From DASTBU01 sp035711845 (GTDB lineage: Bacteria > Acidobacteriota > Vicinamibacteria > Vicinamibacterales > 2-12-FULL-66-21): a stretch of 64,000 nt of DNA. Position 1 is the first letter of the stretch, and every line of letters starts with the position of its first letter. The notes below the pieces were generated by a model. That model worked only from the letters and a program-made list of their open reading frames with translations, did no database searches and had not been told where the DNA came from. A program made the translations under genes and the position numbers. The stretch lies in NCBI GenBank assembly GCA_035711845.1, contig DASTBU010000069.1, positions 7,729-71,728 on the forward strand, in the 5' to 3' direction. This document shows positions 42,900 to 51,271 of the stretch, one piece after another.

Positions 42900-43838
42900 T
42901 CAACGAGCCTCCCGGAACTCGAGCCACAAGCCGTGGGTGCTCGTGGGCGGCAGGAAGACGCTCGTTGCAGTGGAAGGCGAAGCTTGCGCGACAACGCCCA
43001 GCACCTTGCGGACCCTCGCAAGGCTGGCGACACGGAGAGCCGCGCCAACGATGCGCCGGCCGGGTACGAGCTGGCGTGTGCCGGGCAGGAATACGACGGC
43101 GCCCTCGCTCAAGTGCGCGACCTCGGCTTTGACGCGATCGGGCACGTGGACTTCGGTGACCGTGAGGGCCGCGCCCAGCGCCTCGAGCATCGCCCGCTCG
43201 TGTGACAGATCGTCACCCGCGAGCCACACCTCGATCAGCGACTCTGCCCCGTTCTCGTGCGCGAAGTGCTCCGGCCGATCCGTCGGCGATCGATTGCGGC
43301 CGCCGAAGAAGATGTAGTCGAGCGGATGCGGATCGGCGATAGCCAGGTACCCAGGGTTGCGGCGGTAGCCGACCTTCGTGGCAGCGAGGCCCTCTTCGAC
43401 GCGATCGAGCGCCGGCGCGTAAAACGCCAGAAACGCCGGACCGTCGCCCGCGCGAAGATGACGCCGGTATTTTGTCGTCAGGGAATCACGCTCCTCGGGA
43501 GCCGTGATCAGCTCGAGCTCGGTGCCGTCGGGAAACTTGACATGCTGATTGCGGATACCGTTGGCGTGGGGCGTGCCCTGCTTCAGAGCAAACCCGAGCT
43601 CGCGATACCGCTGCGCCGCGCGATCCAGATCCGTGACCGCGATCGGAATGTGATCCAGACCGGCGATCACAGCTTCCTGCAGCACTGTTCGCGGGGCGGC
43701 GGGGTGGTGCGCACCGTCTGTGGCGATACAGTGGGCGAGGAGGAAGGATATCGCGAGGATCGTCCGCGCCAGTCGTTCGTGACCCCTCACGGCTTGTTTC
43801 AACCGGATGCTCGTCCGCCGATAGACGGTGGTTTTCAT
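42900..43838 (-). CDS. VOC family (glyoxalase-like domain) protein, exported
   Basis: A 312-aa protein. Residues about 15-45 look like a signal or anchor (L-A-R-T-I-L-A-I-S-F-L-L-A-H-C). Beyond it is a VOC beta-alpha-beta-beta-beta fold beginning G-L-D-H-I-P-I-A-V-T-D-L-D-R-A, with T-E-L-E-L-I-T further on and a second module after residue 190. The H in the first strand and E in the fourth are the usual metal ligands. It may be a dioxygenase, isomerase or binding protein of unknown substrate. It is divergent from the ArsR-type regulator with a 112-bp gap that contains the palindromic operator. Confidence 0.75.
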   Translation of the reverse strand: MKTTVYRRTSIRLKQAVRGHERLARTILAISFLLAHCIATDGAHHPAAPRTVLQEAVIAGLDHIPIAVTDLDRAAQRYRELGFALKQGTPHANGIRNQHVKFPDGTELELITAPEERDSLTTKYRRHLRAGDGPAFLAFYAPALDRVEEGLAATKVGYRRNPGYLAIADPHPLDYIFFGGRNRSPTDRPEHFAHENGAESLIEVWLAGDDLSHERAMLEALGAALTVTEVHVPDRVKAEVAHLSEGAVVFLPGTRQLVPGRRIVGAALRVASLARVRKVLGVVAQASPSTATSVFLPPTSTHGLWLEFREAR

Positions 43839-43922
43839 GAATCACCGGGCGCCGTACTCTACAGCGCTGACGCCGGTTCACCAACGTGATGTTCGGGGAC
43901 CGGCGACGAACCCCCAATGGCC

Positions 43923-43960
43923 TTGACATGTGACCGATTAGTCACATATAGTGGGCCCCA
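43923..43960 (+). promoter_or_regulatory. Promoter with palindromic operator in the spacer
   Basis: A consensus -35 TTGACA (43923-43928) and -10 TATAGT (43947-43952) are separated by 18 bases made up entirely of the palindrome TGTGAC-CGATTA-GTCACA (43929-43946). The predicted transcript start falls at about 43959-43960, which is the ATG of the regulator gene, so the mRNA would be leaderless. A regulator bound in the spacer would block polymerase; autoregulation by the downstream ArsR-type protein is the natural inference. Confidence 0.8.
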
Positions 43961-44733
43961 TGGACGCGGTGTTCAAGGCCCTTGCGGATTCCACCCGGCG
44001 GGGCCTGCTCGACGAACTGTTCAGGCAGGACGGCCAGACCCTGGGTGCGCTCGAGCGACGTCTGACGATGACACGATTCGGCGTCATGAAGCACCTGCGA
44101 GTGCTGGAGGAGGCGGGCCTCGTGGTCAGCCAACGGCGTGGCCGCGAGAAGCTGCACTTCCTGAACCCCGTGCCAATCCGCCTGATCCACGACCGGTGGA
44201 TCGACAAGTACACCGAGCCTTGGGCCGCGATGCTCAGCGGGCTCAAAAAGGGACTCGAGGAGGGCTTCATGGAAAAGATTTTCGAGATCTACATCAAGAC
44301 GACCCCCGAACGACTGTGGCACGCAATCACCGACCCGGAGATGCGGCGCAAGTACACGTTCGGGGTTGGCGTCTACTCCGACTGGAAACCGGGTTCGTCC
44401 TACACGGGACGAACCTCGGACATGACCGTCTCGCCCGGTATGCCGATCAGCGAGGGCGAAAACCTCGAAGTCGATCCGCCTCGGCGGCTGGTCCAGACCT
44501 TCAGGGCGCTCTGGAGTGATGATGTCAAACGCGAAGGAACCTCGAGGGTGACCTGGGAGATCCAGGCGGTCGGCGATTCGTGCTGCCTCAGGGTTATCCA
44601 CGACCAGCTCCGCGAGGGGGCCAACGACGAGCTGTACGGTGGCTGGCCGATGGTGCTGTCCGGTCTGAAGACCCTCCTCGAAACGGGAGAAACGCTGACG
44701 ACGCCGGGATCGCTGATGTATCTGACACCTTAG
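43960..44733 (+). CDS. ArsR-type regulator fused to an SRPBCC (AHSA1) domain
   Basis: A 257-aa protein. The N-terminal about 95 residues form a winged helix of ArsR type (V-F-K-A-L-A-D-S-T-R-R-G-L-L-D-E-L, then K-H-L-R-V-L-E-E-A-G-L-V). The C-terminal about 150 residues are an AHSA1/START-like ligand-binding fold: I-Y-I-K-T-T-P-E-R-L-W-H-A-I-T-D-P and W-P-M-V-L-S-G-L-K-T-L-L-E-T-G. Fusions of this sort are thought to sense hydrophobic ligands. The ATG at 43960 is preferred over GTG 43951 because it coincides with the predicted transcript start. It probably controls itself, and perhaps the divergent VOC gene. Confidence 0.88.
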   Translation: MDAVFKALADSTRRGLLDELFRQDGQTLGALERRLTMTRFGVMKHLRVLEEAGLVVSQRRGREKLHFLNPVPIRLIHDRWIDKYTEPWAAMLSGLKKGLEEGFMEKIFEIYIKTTPERLWHAITDPEMRRKYTFGVGVYSDWKPGSSYTGRTSDMTVSPGMPISEGENLEVDPPRRLVQTFRALWSDDVKREGTSRVTWEIQAVGDSCCLRVIHDQLREGANDELYGGWPMVLSGLKTLLETGETLTTPGSLMYLTP

Positions 44734-44752
44734 GGAGCCTGATGGTTCTGGC

Positions 44753-45445
44753 CTATCCGTGGCTGCGCCGCGCGGGAAACCGGCGGCGTATCCGGCCACG
44801 GATAGGGCGATCACCCTCGACCTGGCTGGCGAGCGCGTTCACCAGAGTGTCCGACAGCCAGTCCTGATAGCGGTCTGGCGTCCAGCCGCTCTCGAGCACC
44901 AGCATGCGATAGACGTCCCGGCTGGTGTACATCCAGAGGATCTGCCGCGCTTCATCGAATCCGAGGCCCTGCTTCTCTTTGGACTGGGCGAAGAGCAGCC
45001 GCACGCGCTCTTCCTGCATGTCGAGCCGGATCTTCTCGAACTCCTGCTCCAGCTTCCGGAGCGCCGGTGAGAACGCGGTGGCGCCGCGCAGCAAGCCCAG
45101 CTCCGAGCGTTCGGCCTCATAAACGGCGCGCGCCACCTGCGGCGTCAGCGCAATCAGCTTGACGGGATCGGTCACGCCCCGCAACTTCGCCCGCGCGCTC
45201 TCGAAGCGCTCGCCAAACAGCGCCGCGGTCATCAGCGCCCGGAGAATGCCCTCCTTCGATCTGTAGACCGAATACACGGTGGGCACGGAGACGCCCGCCT
45301 TCCGCGCGATCCTCGCAATCGTGACCGCGTCGATGCCATGCCGCACGAACAGCCCCTTGGCGGCGGTCAGAATACGCGCCCTGGTGGCGTCGGCCGCCCG
45401 GCTCCGTACGCGTGACACATATCGTCTCCTGGATGTTTGCGCCAT
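44753..45445 (-). CDS. TetR family transcriptional regulator
   Basis: A 230-aa regulator with an N-terminal helix-turn-helix: A-R-I-L-T-A-A-K-G-L-F-V-R-H-G-I then I-A-R-K-A-G-V-S-V-P-T-V-Y, and a C-terminal ligand-binding helical domain. It is transcribed away from the DUF998 gene, with an 87-bp gap that contains a very AT-rich palindromic stretch adjoining its own start codon. By family habit it should repress one or both of these genes and release DNA on binding a small ligand. It converges with the ArsR-SRPBCC gene, 19 bases apart. Confidence 0.92.
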   Translation of the reverse strand: MAQTSRRRYVSRVRSRAADATRARILTAAKGLFVRHGIDAVTIARIARKAGVSVPTVYSVYRSKEGILRALMTAALFGERFESARAKLRGVTDPVKLIALTPQVARAVYEAERSELGLLRGATAFSPALRKLEQEFEKIRLDMQEERVRLLFAQSKEKQGLGFDEARQILWMYTSRDVYRMLVLESGWTPDRYQDWLSDTLVNALASQVEGDRPIRGRIRRRFPARRSHG

Positions 45446-45480
45446 AATTGAATATAGTTTAATATATTTAATTCATGATA
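45446..45480 (-). promoter_or_regulatory. AT-rich promoter/operator between TetR and DUF998 genes
   Basis: The stretch is far richer in A/T than its surroundings and contains the near palindrome TTAATATATTTAA (about 45460-45472). On the minus strand TATATT ends five bases before the TetR ATG, so that transcript would be leaderless or nearly so. A TetR-type binding site here is inference. Confidence 0.5.
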
Positions 45481-45532
45481 ATGCGGGGGCGCGCACGGCG
45501 TCCGGTGGACCCAAGCGAAACGCGAGGCTGAT

Positions 45533-46228
45533 ATGACCCACACTGTAACGTCTCGATCGTCGGTGGCCCTGAACCCGACGGCGCCGGCGGCGCGGCTCGC
45601 CGCAACGGGCGTCTGCGCCGTTGCCCTGATCATTGTCGCCCTGCACGGCGTCAAACCGGAATTCGAACCGTCCTGGCGGTTCATCAGCGAATACGCCATC
45701 GGCCGGCATGGCTGGATCATGAAGCTTGCGTTCCTGATCTGGGCCGCGAGTTGCGCCGGACTGGCGCGGGCGGCGCACGACGTCGTGCGCACGCGATCCG
45801 GGAGAATCGGTGTGGCGGTCTTGCTGATGGTCGCCGCCGCTCTCGTAGCCGCCGGCCTGTTTCCGCAGGATCCCGTCACGGCAAGGGCCGGCGACACGAC
45901 GACGGCCGGCGCCATCCACGCCGGGGCGTCGATGATCGGGATACCCGGTATTCCGCTCGCCGCAATGCTGATCAGCTCGAGCCTCTGGAGGTCGAATTCC
46001 ACCTGGGCGACTCACCGCCGTGCGCTCATGTGGTCAGCGCACGCGACGTGGATCAGCCTTGCGATGATGATTGTCTATCTCGGGTGGGCCGTGCCCCGCG
46101 CCGGCGGGTTCACCAACGAGGTCTGGGCCGGCTGGATGAACCGGCTGGTGGTCGCAAGCTACCTGGCCTGGCAACTAATCGTGGCGCGCCGCATCGCGGC
46201 GACCAAGGCGGCCGAGCGCGCGGGATAG
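45533..46228 (+). CDS. DUF998 membrane protein
   Basis: A 231-aa membrane protein with about six helices. The DUF998 pattern is present: F-I-S-E-Y-A-I-G-R-H-G-W-I-M-K-L-A-F near residues 50-67, then a G-I-P-G-I-P-L-A-A-M-L-I segment and W-A-G-W-M-N-R-L-V near the end. The family is uncharacterised. A GAGG sequence stands five bases before the ATG. Its position opposite the TetR gene suggests it is the target of that repressor, perhaps with a protective or transport role. Confidence 0.82.
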   Translation: MTHTVTSRSSVALNPTAPAARLAATGVCAVALIIVALHGVKPEFEPSWRFISEYAIGRHGWIMKLAFLIWAASCAGLARAAHDVVRTRSGRIGVAVLLMVAAALVAAGLFPQDPVTARAGDTTTAGAIHAGASMIGIPGIPLAAMLISSSLWRSNSTWATHRRALMWSAHATWISLAMMIVYLGWAVPRAGGFTNEVWAGWMNRLVVASYLAWQLIVARRIAATKAAERAG

Positions 46229-46267
46229 GTGCAATCGCGGCTGTTCGGCCATCGCGGCCGCGCCGGG

Positions 46268-46379
46268 CTAGTGGACCGTATCAGCGGAAAGTGAAGTGTC
46301 ACCACTGGAATGCAGCGGCGGTTTCCGGGCCGTGACGACGGAGCGGCCCGCTTTAGAAATCGAGTAGACAGTCCACTAG
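46268..46379. mobile_element. MITE-like 112-bp element
   Basis: Bounded by 14-bp imperfect terminal inverted repeats: CTAGTGGACCGTAT at the left and AGACAGTCCACTAG at the right (12 of 14 match). Inside is a strong GC hairpin (CGGGCCG / CGGCCCG) and no reading frame. Short palindromic elements with this plan are usually non-autonomous relatives of an insertion sequence. The parent element is not in the window. Confidence 0.55.
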
Positions 46380-46384
46380 TGCCA

Positions 46385-47203
46385 TCACTCGGATCCGAAC
46401 CGACCCTCGATTTCGGCAGACGGAACACCGCGGCCGAGGTTCGTGAACGTGCCGCGCTGGGCAATCTCCCTGGCAGCCTCCAGGAAACCTGACCAGGCCG
46501 CGCGCGCCAGCGCGCCGCCGACGCTGATTCGCCGAACGCCCGCCTCGGCGAGCTGCGTCACCGTGGCAAAGCCACTGCTGACCAGAACGTTGAGGGAACG
46601 CGGGGCGACGGCCTGCACGATCGCCCTGATGTCGTTCATGTCGCGGATCCCCGGCGCGTATAGACACTCGGCGCCCGCCTCCGCGTACGCGGTGAGCCGG
46701 CCGATCGTCGCGCGGAGATCCGGACGGCCGGCGATGAAACCCTCGGAGCGGCCGGTGAGCAGCACGCCGGTTCCACTTCGATCGATCGCCTGTCGGGCGG
46801 CCTGGACACGCTCCACCGCGAGCGTGAAATCAAAGAGCGGGTTGGACGGATCGCCGGTGGAGTCCTCGATCGAAAGCCCCGCGATTCCCGTCATCACTGC
46901 CAGGGCGACGTTGGAGGCGACCTCTTCCGGCGCCACCGCAAAGCCGCCCTGGAAATCGGCGTTGACCGGGACGTCCACGCTCGCAGCGACCGCCTGCAGG
47001 TGCCCCAGTACCTGCCCCAGCGGCACCTGTCCATCACGGCGGCCCACCGACCAGGCAAAGCCGGCGCTCGTCGTCGCAAGCGCCGGAAACCCAAGGCTGG
47101 CGAGCACGCGCGCGCTGCCGACGTCCCACGGATTCGGTATCACGAAGCAACCGGACGCATGGAGCTGGTGGAACGTGCGGCAGCGATCGGCGATGTCACT
47201 CAT
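46385..47203 (-). CDS. Isocitrate lyase/PEP mutase-like protein
   Basis: A 272-aa cytosolic protein of the PEP mutase/isocitrate lyase superfamily. The barrel starts with N-P-W-D-V-G-S-A-R and L-A-T-T-S-A-G-F-A-W; the acidic metal site is suggested by N-A-D-F-Q-G-G and S-I-E-D-S. Family members cleave or make C-C or C-P bonds next to a carboxylate (oxaloacetate decarboxylase, 2-methylisocitrate lyase, carboxyPEP mutase). Its ATG at 47203 overlaps the deaminase stop (ATGA), so the pair is translationally coupled. The catalytic K-K-C-G-H motif of true isocitrate lyases is absent, so a mutase or decarboxylase role is more likely. Confidence 0.85.
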   Translation of the reverse strand: MSDIADRCRTFHQLHASGCFVIPNPWDVGSARVLASLGFPALATTSAGFAWSVGRRDGQVPLGQVLGHLQAVAASVDVPVNADFQGGFAVAPEEVASNVALAVMTGIAGLSIEDSTGDPSNPLFDFTLAVERVQAARQAIDRSGTGVLLTGRSEGFIAGRPDLRATIGRLTAYAEAGAECLYAPGIRDMNDIRAIVQAVAPRSLNVLVSSGFATVTQLAEAGVRRISVGGALARAAWSGFLEAAREIAQRGTFTNLGRGVPSAEIEGRFGSE

Positions 47204-47652
47204 GGTGTCCCGGGCACGCCGATGTCTTCGTTCCACAACTCAGGGGAGCCCTGAATGAAACGCGACATCAAACGGATACATGTGGGGTCCTGGCGCACGT
47301 CAACGGCCACCCCACGGGACCGCAGGAGGTCCTCTTCGCCGAGAAACGTCTGGTTCTCGCCGATGACGACCCGTGGAATGCCGTAGAGAAGGATGGCGCC
47401 GCTGCACATCGGGCACGGCGACAGCGTCGTGTACAGCACCGACTCACGATACACCGCGGCCTGTTGACGGCCGGCGTTGTCGAGCGCGTCCATCTCGCCG
47501 TGCAGGATGGCGCTCCCGCGCTGGATACGCCGGTTGTGGCCGCGCCCGATGATCTGCCCGCGATGAACGAGCACGGATCCGATCGGAATGCCACCCTCGC
47601 GCTCCCCCTGTGCAGCCTCTTCGATGGCCGCCTCCATGAATGCATCAGCCAC
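47200..47652 (-). CDS. Nucleoside/cytosine deaminase-like protein
   Basis: A 150-aa zinc deaminase of the CMP/dCMP superfamily. The zinc ligands are H51 (in H-G-E), with catalytic E53, and C80/C83 in P-C-P-M-C. The late L-L-R-S-R-G-V-A-V and S-R-F-I segments resemble yeast-type cytosine deaminase. The GTG at 47652 is preferred because GGGAGG lies six bases upstream; in-frame codons further up are made of array R9 units. The substrate could be cytosine, guanine or another base. It shares an ATGA overlap with the PEP-mutase-like gene. Confidence 0.85.
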   Translation of the reverse strand: MADAFMEAAIEEAAQGEREGGIPIGSVLVHRGQIIGRGHNRRIQRGSAILHGEMDALDNAGRQQAAVYRESVLYTTLSPCPMCSGAILLYGIPRVVIGENQTFLGEEDLLRSRGVAVDVRQDPTCIRLMSRFIQGSPELWNEDIGVPGTP

Positions 47653-47660
47653 GTCGTCGT

Positions 47661-47706
47661 CCCTCCCCGAGCCCCGAGCCCCGAGCCCCGAGTCCCGAGC
47701 CCGGGC
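47661..47706. repeat. Heptamer array R9 (GAGCCCC family)
   Basis: Five to six units of CCCCGAG/TCCCGAG fill the gap between the deaminase start and the monooxygenase stop. The GGGAGG ribosome-binding site of the deaminase gene adjoins the edge of the array. Confidence 0.75.
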
Positions 47707-47718
47707 CACGGATGTTTC

Positions 47719-48045
47719 TCAACGCCTATCGTCCGACGGCACGTCGGCGTCCGTGACCTCGTAATGCTGGACGGTCGGCTCGAACTCGAGCAGGTAGTCG
47801 CCATCCTCGGGATAGTACTGGGCCTGCGAGATGTCCTCGCCGGCGAACGCACGAACGGCCTCGAGCGAGGGCCAGTAGCTCTGTGTCAGGAAATGCGCGC
47901 GGTCACCATCGAGGCGTCGAAACACCCGCACGCCCAGGTTTCCGGGCGTGGACCTGTAGTCGGGGATGGCTCGCTCGTGCAGGAACTTCCAGTACGCGTC
48001 GTAGTCCTCGGCGCGGGTTATGCCGTGCCAGATGCGGGCGATCAT
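47719..48045 (-). CDS. Antibiotic biosynthesis monooxygenase-type protein
   Basis: A 108-aa protein with a ferredoxin-like ABM fold: M-I-A-R-I-W-H-G at the start, then an acidic middle and Y-W-P-S-L-E-A-V-R-A-F-A-G near residue 57. Members include cofactor-free monooxygenases and many proteins of unknown role. It is the first gene of the co-directional group deaminase and PEP-mutase-like protein, though array R9 separates it from them. The 360-bp gap upstream (48046-48405) holds no other gene. Confidence 0.75.
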   Translation of the reverse strand: MIARIWHGITRAEDYDAYWKFLHERAIPDYRSTPGNLGVRVFRRLDGDRAHFLTQSYWPSLEAVRAFAGEDISQAQYYPEDGDYLLEFEPTVQHYEVTDADVPSDDRR

Positions 48046-48320
48046 GATTGTCAGTGCGGGCTGTGCAGACGCTCCTCGCGTCAGGCTGTCGCCAACACCA
48101 CCAATACCTGCGCGCCCGACGAATCGACATCCGCTGGCCGCGTGGATGATAGCATGCGGACCTCGGCTTAGCAGGATGGGGCCGGGGCGCGCCGGCGGGG
48201 TTGCACGAGCATCGACGCACTGGAAAACTCTCTACCTCCAACTGCCCAAGGGTCTCACGGTCGCCTCCTTGGAGGCTAATCTGGGAGACCGATTCGGGAG
48301 CCGGAATCGAGAGCTCGCTG
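48046..48320. other. Intergenic region without recognised gene
   Basis: No convincing frame. The stretch around 48265-48300 has a short repeated GGGAGACCGATTCGGGAG-like pattern. Promoters for the monooxygenase gene should lie here. Confidence 0.3.
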
Positions 48321-48364
48321 AAAACGCGACCGCCGCGGATGGGGAGGAGTCCACCCGCGGCGGT
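48321..48364 (-). terminator. Rho-independent-like terminator for the adaptor gene
   Basis: A perfect 10-bp stem, ACCGCCGCGG (48329-48338) with its complement (48355-48364) around a 16-base loop, followed on the minus strand after four bases by TTTT. It lies about 40 bases downstream of the adaptor stop codon at 48406. Confidence 0.6.
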
Positions 48365-48405
48365 GCTGCTCAGCCGGTTGGGAGTTTCCGGCTGCATCAC
48401 GATGC

Positions 48406-49476
48406 TCAGAACCGACGCGGCGGCGGCGAGCTCATGAGCGGATTGGTCGAAGCTGGCTTCGAGGAGCTGTCGCCGGCTGGCGCAACCCGGATCGCCACTC
48501 TGGCGCCTGCCTCGATCTCACCCTCGACGATTTCGGTAAACGTGCCATCGCTGACGCCCGCCCTCACGCGAACAGGGTGCAGACCGCCGTCGAACAACCA
48601 CACTGTATGGACGTCTGCCGGCGCACTTTGGTTGGCGGCGCGCTCACCCTGCTGAGAACCGAGGGCCGCGAGCACATCGGTATTGGGCCTGAACCGCAGG
48701 GCCGCACTCGGAACGCGTAGCGCGTCATTGCGCCGGGCCGTTTCCACGCTGACGTTGGCGGTCATTCCGGGTCTCAGCTTCAGGTCCGGATTGGGCGCGG
48801 TGATGATTGTCGCGTACGTGACGACGTTCTGCTCGACGACAGGGTTCAAACGGACTTGACGGACGACGCCCTTGAAGACGTCACCGGGATAGGCGTCGAC
48901 GGTGAACGTGACTGCCTGTCCATCCCGAATCTGCCCGAGATCGGACTCGTCCACGCTCGCCTTGACCTGCATCTGGGCGAGGTCGGCAGCAATCTCGAAC
49001 AGGGTGGGCGCAGACAGGCTCGCGGCCACGGTCTGGCCGACATCGACGTTCCTGGCAATCACGATCCCATCGATGGGCGCCGCGATCACGGTCTTCTGCA
49101 GGCTGACCTCGGCCTGCGACAGCGAGGCCCGCGCCTGCGTCACCTGGGCGCGCTGGGCGCGCAGCTGTGCCTCCGCCGACTTGCGCGTCACTTCCGCCGT
49201 CTCGAGATCGCTCGCGGAAATCAGCTGCCGATCGGCCAGCTCGCGCGCTCGCCGCCCCTTGGCCTCGGCATCCGCCAGGGCAATCGTCAAACGCTCCTCG
49301 TCGGCCTGTGCGCGTGTCAACGCGGCGCCCGCCTGCTCGATCTCGGCCTGCACGAGCGACGGATCGAGACGCGCTACGACCTGTCCCTTCTTGACGATCG
49401 AATTGAAATCGGCGTACAGCGCCTGCACCGTGCCGGAAATCTGGGTGCCGACCTGGTTCGCCGGATCAGCGGTGAT
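48406..49476 (-). pseudogene. RND efflux periplasmic adaptor, lacking its 5' end
   Basis: The preserved part covers a membrane-fusion (HlyD/MacA/AcrA-type) protein from the first biotinyl-lipoyl strand (V-G-T-Q-I-S-G-T-V-Q-A-L) through the coiled-coil hairpin, the second lipoyl half (A-P-I-D-G-I-V-I-A-R-N-V-D-V-G-Q-T-V), beta-barrel (R-P-G-M-T-A-N-V-S-V) and C-terminal region. About 60-70 N-terminal residues, including the membrane anchor, are missing: upstream of about 49476 the frame is only a shadow of a histidine kinase gene on the other strand. No pump or outer-membrane partner is adjacent. Read as a truncated gene at a recombination or assembly breakpoint. Confidence 0.75.
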
Positions 49477-50356
49477 GGCGCTGCTGATCTTCAGGCCGGC
49501 GCACAAGCGCCTTCGAGCGCTCGAGCAGGCGGCCACCGCGCTCGGCGAGGGAAGAACCGACGTGCGCGCGGTGGAAACGGGCGGCGACGAGGTGACGTCG
49601 CTGGCTCGCGCCTTCAACCGGATGGCGGACGATTTGAGCGCGCGCGAAGCGGCGGTGCTGGCATCCGATCGCGCGCGCCGTCAGCTGCTCGCGGACGTGT
49701 CGCACGAGCTCATGACGCCCTTGACCGCAATCCGCGGTTACACGGAAACGCTCGGCATGCCCAACCTGCGGCTCGACGAGGCGACGCGCCTCCGGCACAT
49801 GGCCATCATCGAAGAGGAGACGCAGAAACTGGAAGCGATCATCGGCGATCTCCTCGACCTGGCGCGACTCGAGGGTGGAGGCGACACGCTTGCGGTCGAG
49901 CCCGTTAGGATCGCCGAGCTGTTCGGCCGCATCACCGACAGGCACGGCCCATCGATTCGAGACCGGCGGATCGACGTGCGCATCTCGATCCAACCCGACG
50001 GGCTCGAGGTCCGGGGCGATCCACATCGCCTCGAGCAGGCCCTGCAGAATCTCGCCGCCAACGCCCTGAGGCATACGCCCGATGCCGGCAGGTTGGAGCT
50101 GGACGCCAGACAGGTGCCAGGCGGCGTCAGGATTTCCGTCCAGGACAGCGGACCAGGCATTCCGCCCGAGCACCTGGCGCGGGTCTTCGATCGCTTCTAC
50201 AAGGTCGATACGGCGCGCGCGGCCGCGGAGGGTTCGTCAGGAAGCGGCCTCGGGCTGTCCATCGTCAAGGCCATCGTCGATCGTCACGGCGGGACGGTGA
50301 TCGCCTCGAACGCGGCTGGTGGCGGCGCCGTGTTCGAGATCACCCTGCCTGGCTGA
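49472..50356 (+). pseudogene. Sensor histidine kinase, lacking its 5' end
   Basis: The surviving part begins inside what looks like the last transmembrane helix and HAMP linker (R-P-A-H-K-R-L-R-A-L-E-Q-A-A), then has the HisKA box D-V-S-H-E-L-M-T-P-L-T with the phospho-histidine at about residue 78, the N box Q-N-L-A-A-N-A-L-R-H, G1 D-S-G-P-G-I-P, an F-D-R-F-Y segment and G2 G-S-G-L-G-L-S. The periplasmic sensor part and its first helix are absent. GTG 49472 or ATG 49475 could still start a shortened kinase. Its 5' end meets that of the truncated adaptor gene. No response regulator is present. Confidence 0.7.
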
Positions 50357-50404
50357 GGCGTGCGGCCGCCCGCTGCCACCGACCCAGGCAGGACGTGATG
50401 GACA

Positions 50405-51271
50405 CTACCTGGCCTCGATTGCCGGTGAGCCTCCGCCTGTTGTGAGGCTCACGTTCAAGGTAACGGTCTCGCCCCGCCGCACCTCAATCGATCGCGTGTA
50501 GGTGCGGAATCCCTCCTTCCGCACCTCCAGACGGTGACTGCCCTCGGCGAGGTCGATGAAGAACCGGCTCTCACCTTCCGGCCGGTCCCACTCCTCTCCG
50601 TCGACCAGCACGACCGCGTCGTCGGGCTGCACGCGGAGCGAGAGCGTGCCGGGATCCGACGGCTGGTCCCGGCCATACGAGCGAGAGGGCCGTCGCGGAT
50701 CGTCGCGTTCGCGCGTGCGCTCGGCAGGCGTGCGCTCCGCAGGTGTGGGCCGGGGCTCGTTCGCTTCGCCGGTTGCGAGCGGCTCCATCACAATGGCAAT
50801 CCTCAGCGTTGACCGGGGCCGGAACAGTACTTTCTGACGGACCGTACGATAGCCCTCGAGGTAGAGCATCAGCTCGTGTTCGCCCGCTTCCACGTGCAGG
50901 CGCTGCCAGTAGCCGTCGAAGTCGTCCACGATGCCGACGAAATAGCCGTCTACGAAGACCTGGGCATTGCGAGGGGTGACCTGGAGCCGCGCCGAACCGG
51001 CAATATCGTACACGGGGTACCGATAGCCGTACGGCGGATACGGATACTGTGCGTACAGTCCCCAGTAGTACGGGCTGTAGAAGCCTGGGTAGAAGTAGGG
51101 ACGGTAATAGTAGTACGGACGGTAGTAGTAGCGGGGAGCGACGACCACCACCGGGCGGCCCGGCGTCCGGCGCACGGCCCGCCGCTGCGCTGCCGCCTCG
51201 TGAGGCCAGAAGGCGATGGCCGAGCTGACGGCCAGGATGGCCGCGCCAATGATCCGGATGTTCGGCGTCAC
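50405..51271 (-). CDS. Exported PEGA domain protein
   Basis: A 288-aa protein with a signal peptide (I-I-G-A-A-I-L-A-V-S-S-A-I-A-F then A-A-A-Q). After a Tyr/Pro-rich stretch (Y-Y-Y-R-P-Y repeats, residues about 45-80) come two PEGA modules: A-R-L-Q-V-T-P-R-N-A-Q-V-F-V-D-G-Y-F-V-G and, later, L-S-L-R-V-Q-P-D-D-A-V-V-L-V-D-G. PEGA domains are beta structures on envelope or S-layer-associated proteins. GTG at 51271 follows GGGAGG by seven bases. It is convergent with the truncated kinase and lies downstream of the VWFA-related gene on the same strand, with array R10 between. Confidence 0.82.
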   Translation of the reverse strand: MTPNIRIIGAAILAVSSAIAFWPHEAAAQRRAVRRTPGRPVVVVAPRYYYRPYYYYRPYFYPGFYSPYYWGLYAQYPYPPYGYRYPVYDIAGSARLQVTPRNAQVFVDGYFVGIVDDFDGYWQRLHVEAGEHELMLYLEGYRTVRQKVLFRPRSTLRIAIVMEPLATGEANEPRPTPAERTPAERTRERDDPRRPSRSYGRDQPSDPGTLSLRVQPDDAVVLVDGEEWDRPEGESRFFIDLAEGSHRLEVRKEGFRTYTRSIEVRRGETVTLNVSLTTGGGSPAIEAR

